Shown here in pieces: positions 22,771 through 31,903 of a DNA stretch of 64,000 nucleotides. The stretch's first letter is position 1. Each line of letters opens with the position of its first letter. The notes under the pieces are model-generated. The model ran no database searches. It was not told the DNA's origin and saw only the letters and a program-made list of their open reading frames with translations. The position numbers were made by a program, and so were the translations under genes. The stretch covers positions 372,001 to 436,000 of the forward strand of contig NZ_CP190246.1 of assembly GCF_039652435.2 (NCBI RefSeq). Direction: 5' to 3'. This stretch comes from Niabella insulamsoli. GTDB taxonomy: Bacteria; Bacteroidota; Bacteroidia; Chitinophagales; Chitinophagaceae.

Positions 22771-24939
22771 ATGAGTAAAGGCGTACAATATGTATTAGAG
22801 GTTCTAGATTATGCTACGGCTCCATTTGAGCGGCTGTTTGGCAATCTGGGCAAAGCTTCTACTGCCTTTGATGATCTTTCGGATCGCGCTGATACTGAAA
22901 TGAAGCAAGTCGGCGGAAGCGTTGAGCAGGTTGCCAGTTCAATTGGCAGCACTTTTGATGCTGCCACTCAAGGCGCTGCAAACTCTTTTGAAAGCGCAGC
23001 TAACAACATTATTGCCGATGCTAATCGTATTGAAAGCAATGTTAGCAGCCCCACAGTTAAAACGATAACTGTGAAGGGCAACGACAATGCTACTGGAATT
23101 TTAAACCGTATTAAGACGGGCGTGGCTGGAATAAAGAGTAAAGTTATAGGGATCGGCGCCCGCGACACAGCTACCAACATCATCAGTAGAATTAAAAACG
23201 GGCTATCCTCTCTTAAGGATAAGGTTGTTACAATTAAGACGCAAACGATGGGTAGTCCTTTGGGCGGGATGCTTTCGTCATTTTCGCCGCGTGGTGTCAT
23301 AGATATGATTGGCGGGCCTTTGGTGGCTGGTGGATTAGGACTAGGGGTATTATTGGGCGGCGCGATTAATAAGGGAATGGAAAGCGACTTGCAAAAAACA
23401 AACATCACGACTTTGTTAAGAGGTGATGTAGAGAAAGCAGGGCGTCTTTTTAGCGAATTGTCAACCTATAGCATTAAAACGCCTTACGAAAAGGCTGATA
23501 TAATCGACGGACAAAAAACAATGATGTCTTTTGGCTTGTCGACTGAATTTGCTTTTGGCAAACTGAAAAATATCGGTGATATCGCAATGGGTGATGCGCA
23601 AAAGATGAAATCTTTAACCCTGGCATTCTCGCAAGCCACAAGCGCTGGTAAATTACAAGGGCAAGATTTGTTGCAGATGATCAACGCCGGCTTTAACCCT
23701 TTGCAGGTGATCAGTGAGCGAACCGGCGAAAGCATGGCCCGCCTGAAAAAAAGAATGGAGGAGGGCGGGATAAGCGCTGGTGAATTAGCGACAGCTTTTG
23801 AGTGGGCGACCGACCAACAAGGCTTATTTTATCAGGGCGCCGAAAAAGCAAGTAGCACTTTTGCCGGAAAAGTAAGCAATTTGAAGGATGCCTTTAGCGA
23901 AGGGCTTATTTCCATATATGACCAATTAAAGCCGGTTCTTATGCCGCTATTGGATCAGTTAATTACGGGCATTGGGGTAATGACAGATGTCGTTGTTGGG
24001 GGATTGAGTAAGGTCGGAGACGCTTTAAAGTGGGTTTGGGATAAATTTCAGGAAGGAAACCCTATTGTTTTGTCAATTACAGCTATAGTTGCAGGGTTTG
24101 CCATTCAGATGGCTATTTCCAAAACGGTCACGTTGGCCATTACGGCGGCTACTAATTTATGGACTGGCGCACAGTGGCTGCTAAATGCCGCTATGACTGC
24201 CAACCCTATAGGGCTTGTTATTGCGGGTATAGTTGCGCTCGCTGCCTGGATCGCTTACATAATTTACAAATATGAAGGTTGGGGCGCTGCATGGGAAAAC
24301 CTTATAGCCTGGTTGGATAATAATTGGCAACTCTTTAAACAGAGTTTTATAACAGTTTGGTTGCAAACCGAAAATTTCTTTCTGTCAGGTATCGACCGCT
24401 TAAAAGTGGCATGGTTGAGCTTTAAGTCTTTATGGGATCAGGATGCCGCAAACGCTGGTATGCAAAAGATGGCCGAAGATCAGAAGGTTCGCATGAAAGC
24501 TATAGCCGAAAGCCAGGCAAAAGAAAAGGACTTTGATAAGAAGGCGACAGAAGCGCTGGCCGGGGTGAAGCTTGTTGACACAGGTAAAACTTTCAAAGAT
24601 GCGTTAAGTAGTATTAGCCAAAAAGTAGGCATCCCGACTGGTGCCGGCGCGGCTGCATCTGAAATAAGCAAACAGAATTCCAAAACAAACGCCTCTCAAG
24701 AACTGGGAATGGCAAGGCAGGCCGCGGGAGCTGGCGCAGGTAAAGCACGGGGAATAAATGAGGGTGGAAACCGGCCTACTAGTTACACAATTACGATTCA
24801 CAAATTGCAGGATACGCTTGTCGTTAATACCAATGGAGGCCCACGAGATGCCGGCAAAAGGGCAGGAACCGACGTAGTGAACGAAATTTTAATGGCGCTA
24901 AATAGCGTAGATCAGAAAGGAGGTGGTGGTCATGATTAG
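22771..24939 (+). CDS. Tail tape measure protein
   Basis: A 722-residue protein, the longest rightward gene before the fibres. The N-terminus (YVLEVLDYATAPFERLFGNLGKA) and the following segment rich in A, S and coiled coil (to about 150) are typical of tape measures. Residues 175-200 are a Gly-rich hydrophobic stretch (GGPLVAGGLGLGVLLGG). The tape-measure core follows: LQGQDLLQMINAGFNPLQVI and SAGELATAFEWAT. Membrane-like helices lie around 430-500. It sets tail length and is ejected during infection. An SD-like AAAGGAGG lies inside its end, for the next gene. Confidence 0.85.
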   Translation: MSKGVQYVLEVLDYATAPFERLFGNLGKASTAFDDLSDRADTEMKQVGGSVEQVASSIGSTFDAATQGAANSFESAANNIIADANRIESNVSSPTVKTITVKGNDNATGILNRIKTGVAGIKSKVIGIGARDTATNIISRIKNGLSSLKDKVVTIKTQTMGSPLGGMLSSFSPRGVIDMIGGPLVAGGLGLGVLLGGAINKGMESDLQKTNITTLLRGDVEKAGRLFSELSTYSIKTPYEKADIIDGQKTMMSFGLSTEFAFGKLKNIGDIAMGDAQKMKSLTLAFSQATSAGKLQGQDLLQMINAGFNPLQVISERTGESMARLKKRMEEGGISAGELATAFEWATDQQGLFYQGAEKASSTFAGKVSNLKDAFSEGLISIYDQLKPVLMPLLDQLITGIGVMTDVVVGGLSKVGDALKWVWDKFQEGNPIVLSITAIVAGFAIQMAISKTVTLAITAATNLWTGAQWLLNAAMTANPIGLVIAGIVALAAWIAYIIYKYEGWGAAWENLIAWLDNNWQLFKQSFITVWLQTENFFLSGIDRLKVAWLSFKSLWDQDAANAGMQKMAEDQKVRMKAIAESQAKEKDFDKKATEALAGVKLVDTGKTFKDALSSISQKVGIPTGAGAAASEISKQNSKTNASQELGMARQAAGAGAGKARGINEGGNRPTSYTITIHKLQDTLVVNTNGGPRDAGKRAGTDVVNEILMALNSVDQKGGGGHD

Positions 24940-25585
24940 CATATCGCTTAATGGGCTTCTGAATCGAATTACGCCAAAAACCGGATTGCCCTTCCCAACA
25001 GGGCCAAAACGCGGTGAAGGCGATAGGGTTGCCAGCGGATTTGATCAACAGGAAGGAACGCTGAAAGATCAATACGACTCTTTTGGCAATCCAGTAATTC
25101 AGGTAACAGATTATTCACTCGGTCGCTACGAGTTTATGCCGGTTGTAATAAATGATGGGTTGAAGGATTATAATTTACCCAACGCGGTGATTATGATCAG
25201 CGGTGAAAAGGGCATTATTGAAACAGATGTGATCGATCGCGGAACTGTATTTGAAAAAGTGTATGAGCGCCCGTATGATATCAGCATAATCACTACTATT
25301 CATAGTGATGAAAATTTGTGGCCTGCGGAACAATACAAAGAAATCGCAGAATTGTACCGAGGAAAGCGAACCGATGAGCAGGGAAAGAAAATAAAAGGTC
25401 GGGATTTGGTAACGCTTAAATGTGCCTTAACCTATCCGTACCTAAAGTCGACAAATGGCGAAGATGAAACCAATAATTTTTTAATCACTCGAATTGCGGT
25501 ACTGGATAACGAGAATAGTGAAAACACAGAAGTTATACAGATCGACGGCAGAAGTAATATTGAATTTGAACTTTTAATCAAGTAA
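24932..25585 (+). CDS. DUF6046-like baseplate-associated protein
   Basis: A 217-residue protein. ATG 24932 is chosen since AAAGGAGG lies 9 nt upstream; an in-frame GTG at 24923 falls on that site. It overlaps the tape measure stop. Recognisable parts are GDRVASGFDQQ, then SLGRYEFMPVVINDGLKDYNLPNAVIMI and GTVFEKVYERPYDISI, like the DUF6046 family found in Bacteroidota phages. It sits between tape measure and hub, where the distal-tail or LysM-like baseplate gene of Mu (gp43) sits. Role inferred from position. Confidence 0.65.
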   Translation: MISISLNGLLNRITPKTGLPFPTGPKRGEGDRVASGFDQQEGTLKDQYDSFGNPVIQVTDYSLGRYEFMPVVINDGLKDYNLPNAVIMISGEKGIIETDVIDRGTVFEKVYERPYDISIITTIHSDENLWPAEQYKEIAELYRGKRTDEQGKKIKGRDLVTLKCALTYPYLKSTNGEDETNNFLITRIAVLDNENSENTEVIQIDGRSNIEFELLIK

Positions 25586-26589
25586 TGTACCTGGGTCAGA
25601 TAACTGGTGAAATAGAGATGGGCGGCTATAGGCTGAATGGCTTTCATTCCTGTGAGATTAAGCAAAGCGTTCACCAAATCGTACAGGCTGCAAAAATTGA
25701 AATACCGGCGTCGGCTATCATGCGCAACAATGATAAAAAGGAGGCGGTACAAGTAGCGGACAAAATAAAAGAGGGCGATCCGATAACAATCGCGTTTGGC
25801 TACGACTATAAAAATGCGATCCAGTTTACCGGCTACATCCGACGAATTGATAAGTCTATTCCGGTGGTGTTGGAATGTGAAGACGCTGTGTATTTATTCC
25901 GCAAAACGAACATTAAAAAAACGTTCAACAGTTCTTTAAAAGAGGTTTTAAACTTCCTGGTATCTGAAGTTAATAAGGTGTTCAATGCCGGGTTATCGGT
26001 GGTAGAAAATGTACCCGTTGTTGAAGTAAAAAACTTTGTGGTTAACGATCAGTCCGCATTGTGGGCATTGCAGCAGTTAAAGGACTGGTATCCCATGTTT
26101 TCAATTCGTTTGAAAGGCAATAGGCTGCATGCAGGACTACTTTATAACGCGAATGTGGAAAAGATTGTAAAGTACGCTATTAATGGGCCGGCCAATAATA
26201 CCATCAATGTGTCAGAGCTTAAGTACAATACCGTGACACAAACAGTAAAGGTTATTTGGGAAATCACAAAGCCGGACGGAACTATTGAAAAAAAGCAGTT
26301 TGGCGATAGTAACGGCGAATTGGTTGTAAAGAAAAAAATTAACGGGATTGTCGATAATGAGACTTTAAGAAAAATGGCCGATAGTGAAATTACGCAACGG
26401 ACTTATATCGGTTTTAAAGGTTCTTTCGAGACGTTTCTGATCCCCGAAGCGCAACCTGATATGATTGCGCATATCGACGATCCGCAGTTCAATCGCAATG
26501 GCAATTACTACATAGGAACCGTGACAAAAAAATGTGATACTGCCGGCGGCATAAGACAGCAACTTGATATTGACTTTAAATTACGATGA
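25585..26589 (+). CDS. Baseplate hub protein (gpD/gp44-like)
   Basis: A 334-residue protein with the plan of contractile-tail hub proteins of the gpD/gp44/VgrG group. A beta-barrel domain at the start (CEIKQSVHQIVQAAKIEIPAS; GDPITIAFGYDY) is followed by a segment FVVNDQSALWALQQLKDWYPMFSIRL, which is the alpha/beta part. The C-terminal barrel has YIGFKGSFETFLIPEAQPDM. Its stop overlaps the following ATG. It would form the trimeric hub on which the spike sits. Confidence 0.75.
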   Translation: MYLGQITGEIEMGGYRLNGFHSCEIKQSVHQIVQAAKIEIPASAIMRNNDKKEAVQVADKIKEGDPITIAFGYDYKNAIQFTGYIRRIDKSIPVVLECEDAVYLFRKTNIKKTFNSSLKEVLNFLVSEVNKVFNAGLSVVENVPVVEVKNFVVNDQSALWALQQLKDWYPMFSIRLKGNRLHAGLLYNANVEKIVKYAINGPANNTINVSELKYNTVTQTVKVIWEITKPDGTIEKKQFGDSNGELVVKKKINGIVDNETLRKMADSEITQRTYIGFKGSFETFLIPEAQPDMIAHIDDPQFNRNGNYYIGTVTKKCDTAGGIRQQLDIDFKLR

Positions 26590-27056
26590 AAGAAGCGCTG
26601 GAATTATATCAAAAATTAAGGTCGCTGGGTGATAAGGGGCTAGGCGTTGTTTCAATCGGCACAATTAAAAGTGTAGATAAAGAGAATTCCAGGTGCGTTG
26701 CTGATGTTGATGGGTTGGAAATTTCAGACGTTCGCCTGAAGGCGACAATGAACGGTGAAAAGGGGTTTAAGATTTTTCCGACACCGGGCTCCACCGTTTT
26801 AATTGAAAGGATATCAGACGGTCAGTTTGTAGTGCAAATGATGAGTGAAGTTGAAGGTGTGGAACTGCATATTGGTAATAAAAAATTTGAACTGGATAAA
26901 GCTGGATGTTTAATAGCGAATCAGTCTGACAGCCTCCTAGACGTTATAAACCTGATTATTGAGGCGGTGCAGGTGATAGTGGTGATGCAGGGTAAAGGCC
27001 CTGACCTGGCAAAGCTTATTCAAGCCAAAACTAAAGTTGAAACAATTTTAAAATAA
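26586..27056 (+). CDS. Baseplate spike / assembly protein (gpV/gp45-like)
   Basis: A 156-residue protein whose ATG overlaps the hub stop. An OB-fold-like N-terminal part is visible (GLGVVSIGTIKSVDKENSRCVADVDGL; FPTPGSTVLIERISDGQFVVQ, positions about 18-95), with a C-terminal helical tail rather than a long beta-helix spike. This is the Mu gp45/gpV position. The short tail suggests a separate tip or needs a partner. Confident in OB-fold type, less in details. Confidence 0.7.
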   Translation: MKEALELYQKLRSLGDKGLGVVSIGTIKSVDKENSRCVADVDGLEISDVRLKATMNGEKGFKIFPTPGSTVLIERISDGQFVVQMMSEVEGVELHIGNKKFELDKAGCLIANQSDSLLDVINLIIEAVQVIVVMQGKGPDLAKLIQAKTKVETILK

Positions 27057-27057
27057 T

Positions 27058-27300
27058 ATGCCGTTAAACGCTGAAATACTGGGACTGGCTTTATATAACA
27101 AGGCTAAGCTGTGGAATGATAAAGATATTAAGAAAGAGGATTTAGATCGAGCGAGAAAGGAATTTTGGCAAGCAGTAGCGAACGAAATCATAAACCATTT
27201 TATAGCCAACATAAAACTAACTATTCCGGGTACCGGGCTTGTGGCTCCGTCCGGAGGTGGAGCGGTAACAGGAAATAGCGTTTTAGGAAAGATACAATGA
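27058..27300 (+). CDS. Small baseplate-region protein
   Basis: An 80-residue protein starting 1 nt after the spike stop. The N-terminal half is helical (EILGLALYNKAKLWNDKD; WQAVANEIINHFIANI), and the tail is Gly-rich (VAPSGGGAVTGNSV). In many contractile phages of Bacteroidota a small gene of this sort lies between spike and wedge. It overlaps the next gene. No domain recognised. Confidence 0.6.
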   Translation: MPLNAEILGLALYNKAKLWNDKDIKKEDLDRARKEFWQAVANEIINHFIANIKLTIPGTGLVAPSGGGAVTGNSVLGKIQ

Positions 27301-27590
27301 TTGATCTTTTATTAAATACCGACAATGATTTGCAGATAGCAAATGATGATGTTGTTAAAGGCATTAGCGATTTACAACATCAAGAACTGATTATCATTTG
27401 TCAAAAGGGAGAATTTAAAGAAAGCCCGTTGGCGACGGTCGGTATAGTTAACTATTTACGTGGTGAAGATATACCGGGCATGCTGCATGAAGTGCGAACA
27501 AGGTTTGTTAACGATGGCATTGCGGTTCGGTCGATCAGCTACGATGAATCAAATGGGGATTTAAAATATGACGCAAGTTATTCAGAATAG
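27297..27590 (+). CDS. Baseplate wedge protein (gp25/W-like, Mu gp46)
   Basis: A 97-residue protein with the gp25-like pattern: LLLNTDNDLQIANDDVVKGISDLQHQELIIICQKGEFKESPLATVGI (motif positions about 4-50, here described in part), then FVNDGIAVRSISYDE. The family is a wedge subunit linking the hub to the sheath. Start overlaps the preceding stop (ATGA). Confidence 0.75.
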   Translation: MIDLLLNTDNDLQIANDDVVKGISDLQHQELIIICQKGEFKESPLATVGIVNYLRGEDIPGMLHEVRTRFVNDGIAVRSISYDESNGDLKYDASYSE

Positions 27591-27831
27591 TGATCAATGC
27601 ATTGCTGACGTTGCTATACAGGCAGTGGGAAGCATTGACGCGGCTGTGGGCATCTGTTTAGACAATGATTTAAGCATAACTGACGAGCAGTTGCAACCAG
27701 TAGAAGCCGGCCCTGTAGCTTCTGCAAAAATTGTTGAGGTTTTAAATATTAATAAGCCTGCCTCGTCCGCTGGTGAAATAGCAGATGGTCTCGGAGTTTG
27801 GCGCGTTGGTTTGGATTTTAAAGTAAGTTAA
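27568..27831 (+). CDS. LysM/gpX-like baseplate protein
   Basis: An 87-residue protein whose ATG (27568) lies inside the wedge gene. The first 45 residues have a LysM/tail-X look (CIADVAIQAVGSIDAAVGICL, then DNDLSITDEQLQPVEAG), as in small baseplate proteins that hold the hub. It ends 0 nt before the J-like gene. The functional call is from pattern and place. Confidence 0.5.
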   Translation: MTQVIQNSDQCIADVAIQAVGSIDAAVGICLDNDLSITDEQLQPVEAGPVASAKIVEVLNINKPASSAGEIADGLGVWRVGLDFKVS

Positions 27832-28689
27832 ATGGCAAGAAGTAGAGAAGAAATACAATTAAGCATCCAACAGGTTTTAGTTGATGAAATGGCCACTATT
27901 GGAGTTGCCATTAATCCTGCCAATTGGAGCAAAACAAACATTCTGCGATTGTTGTGTTTTGTTTTCGCGGTGTCCGCCTTCATTTTAGAAACTCTTTTTG
28001 ATCTTTTAAGAAGCGATGTGGATATAGCTTTGCGTGAACTAAAACCGCATACGCCTCGCTGGTATGTCAACAAGGCTAAAGAATACCTGCATGGATTCGC
28101 ATTGCCAGCTGATTCCGACATCTACGATACTGAAGGTTATTCTGAACAACAGGTTATCGATGCGAAAATTGTAAAGTATAGCGCGGTTGTGGAGCGTGAA
28201 GATGTAACCGGTGCTGTTTTTCTACAACTCAAAGTTGCCAAAGAGGATAACGATGATTTGGGGCAATTATCAATAAGTGAGCTTAGCGGTGTTAAGGAAT
28301 ACATTGGCCGGATAAAAGATGCCGGTGTGAAAATCGAAGTTGAAAGTAATTCGCCTGACCGAATAAAAATGACGTGGAAAATCTTTTATGATCCGCTTGT
28401 ATTGGACGATAGCGGAAACCGGCTTGATGGCACAGCTAATGATGTTGTAAAAAATGCGATAAAAGACTATCTGAAGCAAATCAGCTTCAATGGTGTGTAT
28501 GCCATTCAAAAACACGAAGACTATGTTCAGGAGCTTGAAGGTGTTGTACTATGCCCGGTGACACTTGCGCAAAGCGCCTACGGGAGTTTTGAATTTACCA
28601 ATATTAACGAGCTGATAATACCGCGTGCCGGTTATATGCGTTTTGCCGCGGACGAAGATTTGGTAATAACCTATATACCGTTTAGTTAA
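27832..28689 (+). CDS. Baseplate J-like protein (Mu gp47)
   Basis: A 285-residue protein following the gp25-like gene, as in Mu. Parts of the J-like fold are visible: TNILRLLCFVFAVSAFILE (about 35-55), PHTPRWYVNKAKEYLHGFALP (about 75-95), VSGVKEYI-like LSGVKEYIGRIKDAGVKIEV (about 145-165), and DVVKNAIKDYLKQI. It builds the wedge around the hub. It runs directly into the next gene (TAATG). Confidence 0.75.
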   Translation: MARSREEIQLSIQQVLVDEMATIGVAINPANWSKTNILRLLCFVFAVSAFILETLFDLLRSDVDIALRELKPHTPRWYVNKAKEYLHGFALPADSDIYDTEGYSEQQVIDAKIVKYSAVVEREDVTGAVFLQLKVAKEDNDDLGQLSISELSGVKEYIGRIKDAGVKIEVESNSPDRIKMTWKIFYDPLVLDDSGNRLDGTANDVVKNAIKDYLKQISFNGVYAIQKHEDYVQELEGVVLCPVTLAQSAYGSFEFTNINELIIPRAGYMRFAADEDLVITYIPFS

Positions 28690-29183
28690 TGTTTAAAAGA
28701 AAGATATACGATATAGACTGGCAGAAATTTACGATTCAGTTTATTCCGGTCAGACTTAGGCAGGTTAGAATCAGGGCGCTTTTACACTCTGTTATTTCGC
28801 CAGTAATGCATATCTATTCTTTGTTTATCAACTATAAAATAGGCATCGAATACAAACTTTTGATTTCCCCACAGGTGTGTTTTCTGGAAAAGTTTTTAAA
28901 TGATCATTACGACTTCGATTTGCGCAGAATAGCAATAGCCGACCCCGATTATAAGGATACGTCGGTACTGTACCTGGAAGCGGAAGACGATGAGTTGGTA
29001 ATGTATAATGAAGGGGAAAATGAAGCTGAAGGCGTTTTTTACACTAGCGCCGAAGCGAATGGGTTAGCCGGGATTTTCATTGTAACAATTCCAGCTGAAT
29101 TAAATGAGCACATACCTGTAATGACAGCGCAGCTAAAGGCGCTAAAACTACCAACAACAAAATTTGAAATAACTAATGGATAA
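28689..29183 (+). CDS. Tail/baseplate protein (gpI/Mu gp48-like position)
   Basis: A 164-residue protein immediately after the J-like gene, where Mu gp48 or P2 gpI sits. The first half is basic and hydrophobic (RLRQVRIRALLHSVISPVMHIY) with CFLEKFLNDHYDFDLRRIAIAD in the middle; the second half is beta-like (SVLYLEAEDDELVMY). It likely links fibres to the baseplate. No firm domain is recognised. Its end overlaps the next start by 8 nt. Confidence 0.6.
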   Translation: MFKRKIYDIDWQKFTIQFIPVRLRQVRIRALLHSVISPVMHIYSLFINYKIGIEYKLLISPQVCFLEKFLNDHYDFDLRRIAIADPDYKDTSVLYLEAEDDELVMYNEGENEAEGVFYTSAEANGLAGIFIVTIPAELNEHIPVMTAQLKALKLPTTKFEITNG

Positions 29184-29982
29184 GTTACAACTAAACAATA
29201 TTGGCGGATTAATGGCCTATCAGGACGTGTTAGCAGCTTTGCAGCAATATCAGTCCACGGCTATCCTGCAACTTTTAAAAGCCTTTGGTGATAATGTAAT
29301 AATAAACGGTTGTGAAATTGCGGGAAGTGTTATTTCTCCCGGCGTCATACTGCTTAACGGAGAGGTGTTGCCATTTGCGGGCGGCGAAAATTTAACGCAT
29401 GTTGCCGTACAGGAGGTGATTACCCAAAAACCTTATAAAGACGGTATTGAGCGAAATTTATATGTTGTAAGAACCGCGATTCCTGCTGCCGCCGGTACGT
29501 TGCTTACTGATTTTTTCCGAATCGATACTATCAAACAGCTTACTCAAAAAATAAATAAGAAAAGCGATAGTTATTCTTTGAATGATTCAACGACGCTGGC
29601 AACAAGTAAGGCCGTTTATGATTCGATGAAACGTTATGTGATCGCACAAGGATGGAGTAGAATTGTGGGTGTGGGCGGTAACGACACCAATAGTACTTAT
29701 ACAACCAGCGCGGGCGAATTTGGGCTGATAAATGGCATTTCTAATCCAATCGCGTTGCGCCTGCCGTTAACTGTGCCGCACACGAATTACAGTGTTATTC
29801 TTTCAACCGAAAGGCAGCAGCCATCGAGTACCGACCTTGACGTGCTGAATTCGGCAGGCGTAAAGTACATCCAGAAAACGAACGCAGTTTGCGAAATCTC
29901 CATGCCCTTTCTAACTAATAGCTCGACGGACGGTGTCGTGACAAGTGTTTTCTGGTCTGTTATTAACAATCAATCAATTTAA
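29176..29982 (+). CDS. Tail fibre / collar-like protein
   Basis: A 268-residue protein. The N-terminal ~150 residues resemble the base part of fibres (SVISPGVILLNGEVLPFAGG; LTDFFRIDTIKQLTQKINKK). Repeats of the DSTTLATSKAVYDSM kind follow, and a C-terminal domain from about 155 is beta-rich (NYSVILSTERQQ). It lies just upstream of two large fibre genes, so it is probably the adapter holding them. The following gene starts 2 nt after its stop. Confidence 0.65.
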   Translation: MDKLQLNNIGGLMAYQDVLAALQQYQSTAILQLLKAFGDNVIINGCEIAGSVISPGVILLNGEVLPFAGGENLTHVAVQEVITQKPYKDGIERNLYVVRTAIPAAAGTLLTDFFRIDTIKQLTQKINKKSDSYSLNDSTTLATSKAVYDSMKRYVIAQGWSRIVGVGGNDTNSTYTTSAGEFGLINGISNPIALRLPLTVPHTNYSVILSTERQQPSSTDLDVLNSAGVKYIQKTNAVCEISMPFLTNSSTDGVVTSVFWSVINNQSI

Positions 29983-29983
29983 T

Positions 29984-31903
29984 ATGGCAATTCGTAGTAC
30001 AAGTAATTTAAAAATGTCTTTCAGGCCGGGAGCGCGCCCGACGCAACAAGATTTTTATGATCTGATTGATACGCTCTTTATCAATAGCAGCATTTCGCCC
30101 ATTCTTACACCTGCTGATACGATGGAAATACCAACCCAAAACGTAAGGTATATCGCATCGGGTGCAGGCATCTATAACAATCTTAAGATTGCCGCAGGTA
30201 CTACGGTTTCTATCGAAGTGACACCAACGGACTATTTAGATAACTACGTATTTTTAGATTATTCTATACTTACTAATTCGTGGTCAAAAACATTGATGGA
30301 GGCGCGCGGCCCGGCGGGAGCCACTGGCCCTGCGGGTGCTACCGGCGCAACGGGAGCAACTGGCGCAACAGGTGCTACCGGGGCAACTGGCCCCATAGGG
30401 CCTATCGGCCCGGTTGGCCCTCCCGGTCCTAAAGGTGATCCGGGAGCCGGGACAGGTTCCGGAAGTTGGGAAGATTTGGAAGATGTTCCGGTGAAGCTTC
30501 AAGACCCGGACAATCTTGCTACCACAGATGATTTAGATACGCCATCCGCTGCCTTTTCGGAGTTCGCAGCTACCGGACAAATGGTTAATGACGGACAAGG
30601 CGGTACTGTTCCAGAAGTAAAGATGTTGGCAGCAGCTTTTAAGGTTTTAATAGAAAATTATCTGAATGGGTTACCCGGTACCGGAAATGTATTGGGTAAA
30701 AACTTAACATGGGTGGAAGGCGGAAGCGCTCCTACCGAGCAGCTGGCTGCACCGGTTTTATCGGCAGGCACGCCGAGCGTTTCCTCAATTCCATTGAGTT
30801 GGGGCGCTGTCGCAAATGCTACAGGTTACGTTATTGAACGTAGTCTGGCCAGCAATTTCGCCAGCCCTACAGTAGCTTTTACAGGTTCGGGTACGTCCAC
30901 TACAATTTCCGGGCTATCGCCAAACACGCAGTATTATTTTAGAATAAAAGCGCAAGGAGCTGGTTATTTAGATTCGAACTGGTCGACAGTGATAAACGCG
31001 GCAACAGAAAACGGTACGGTGCCGAAATTGGCAACGCCAACTTTGGCGCTCGGTACACCCACTTCAAATTCGATTCCATTTACCATCACATCGGTGGCGA
31101 ACGCTGAAAACTATGTGGTAGAATTTGCGACGGAAAACACCTTCGCTGCGCCTTCAGTAGGTTATTCAGGATCATCACTAAGCGGCGCATTATCCTCACT
31201 TGCATCCAGTACACAATACTATGCGCGTTTGAAAGCGCAGGCATCCGGATATGAGGATTCAGACTGGTCAGCTACGCAAACGGCAACAACAAGCGCAGGT
31301 GCGTCTTACATCGTAGAGCGCACATTAAGGCTCAATTTCAGCAGTGAATATGCAGGCGCTTCGCCTTACACGTCGCCGAACAAGTGGAACGATCTTTTGG
31401 CCACCGGTGCGCAGGTGTCGACAGCCGATGGCTTTAGCGCGGCCCTCGTAACACAGGAGAATGCCGCGTCTGGCGTGACGGTCACTAATCCAGGGGCGTT
31501 TTCATCCACCAGCAATGCGCTGCTTTCACCTGCCGGAACTGGCCGATATGATACTGAAGTTGGCCAAACAGGCTGGCTGTTTTCGGGCAGCAATTCTTCT
31601 ATCATTCGACTTTCCGGACTTAACGACGCAAAAAAATACCAGATTTATATCAACGGAGTTACCCAGGGCGGTGCGACCGATCAGGCGTCATTTACTATTA
31701 ACGGAACTACGAAAGCGCAAAGCACCTTTGAGAATATCGGTACTGCATCAGGCGAAGAAACAGCCGACGCGATGTTTACGGTGTTCAATAATGTTGTTTC
31801 AAACGCCGGGGTAATAAACATCAACCTCGCAAGAACAGCCGGTCAATGGGATAGCTATCTGGCTGCAATCATTATTCAGGAAACTAACGTGGATAAACCA
31901 TGA
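29984..31903 (+). CDS. Tail fibre with collagen-like repeat and two fibronectin-III domains
   Basis: A 639-residue fibre protein. ATG 29984 is chosen because a longer frame starts inside the preceding gene. The order is: a baseplate-binding N-terminus (1-107); 15 Gly-X-Y triplets (109-153) such as GATGATGAT and GPIGPVGPP; a linker; two fibronectin type III domains (about 254-342 and 350-439), each with a YYFRIKAQ or YYARLKAQ strand; and a C-terminal domain of about 190 residues with GRYDTEVGQTGWLFSG. The triplets should form a trimeric shaft. It overlaps the next ATG by 4 nt. Confidence 0.8.
   Translation: MAIRSTSNLKMSFRPGARPTQQDFYDLIDTLFINSSISPILTPADTMEIPTQNVRYIASGAGIYNNLKIAAGTTVSIEVTPTDYLDNYVFLDYSILTNSWSKTLMEARGPAGATGPAGATGATGATGATGATGATGPIGPIGPVGPPGPKGDPGAGTGSGSWEDLEDVPVKLQDPDNLATTDDLDTPSAAFSEFAATGQMVNDGQGGTVPEVKMLAAAFKVLIENYLNGLPGTGNVLGKNLTWVEGGSAPTEQLAAPVLSAGTPSVSSIPLSWGAVANATGYVIERSLASNFASPTVAFTGSGTSTTISGLSPNTQYYFRIKAQGAGYLDSNWSTVINAATENGTVPKLATPTLALGTPTSNSIPFTITSVANAENYVVEFATENTFAAPSVGYSGSSLSGALSSLASSTQYYARLKAQASGYEDSDWSATQTATTSAGASYIVERTLRLNFSSEYAGASPYTSPNKWNDLLATGAQVSTADGFSAALVTQENAASGVTVTNPGAFSSTSNALLSPAGTGRYDTEVGQTGWLFSGSNSSIIRLSGLNDAKKYQIYINGVTQGGATDQASFTINGTTKAQSTFENIGTASGEETADAMFTVFNNVVSNAGVININLARTAGQWDSYLAAIIIQETNVDKP
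30308..30442 (+). repeat. Collagen-like 9-bp tandem repeat tract
   Basis: Fifteen in-frame Gly-X-Y units of 9 bp, mostly GGNGCNACN (Gly-Ala-Thr), followed by GPI, GPV, GPP, GPK and GDP. The repeated core can change length by unequal recombination without breaking the frame. Confidence 0.85.

Noticed and set aside
22968..23408. A long leftward open frame antisense to the tape measure
   Set aside because: Pro/Ser/Leu-biased translation without protein-like features; it is a by-product of Ala/Gly/Lys codons on the real strand.
30308..30442. The repeated 9-bp tract as a CRISPR or satellite array
   Set aside because: Repeats are in frame, code for Gly-X-Y triplets and have no spacers, so they belong to the fibre shaft. 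No CRISPR array was seen anywhere in the window.
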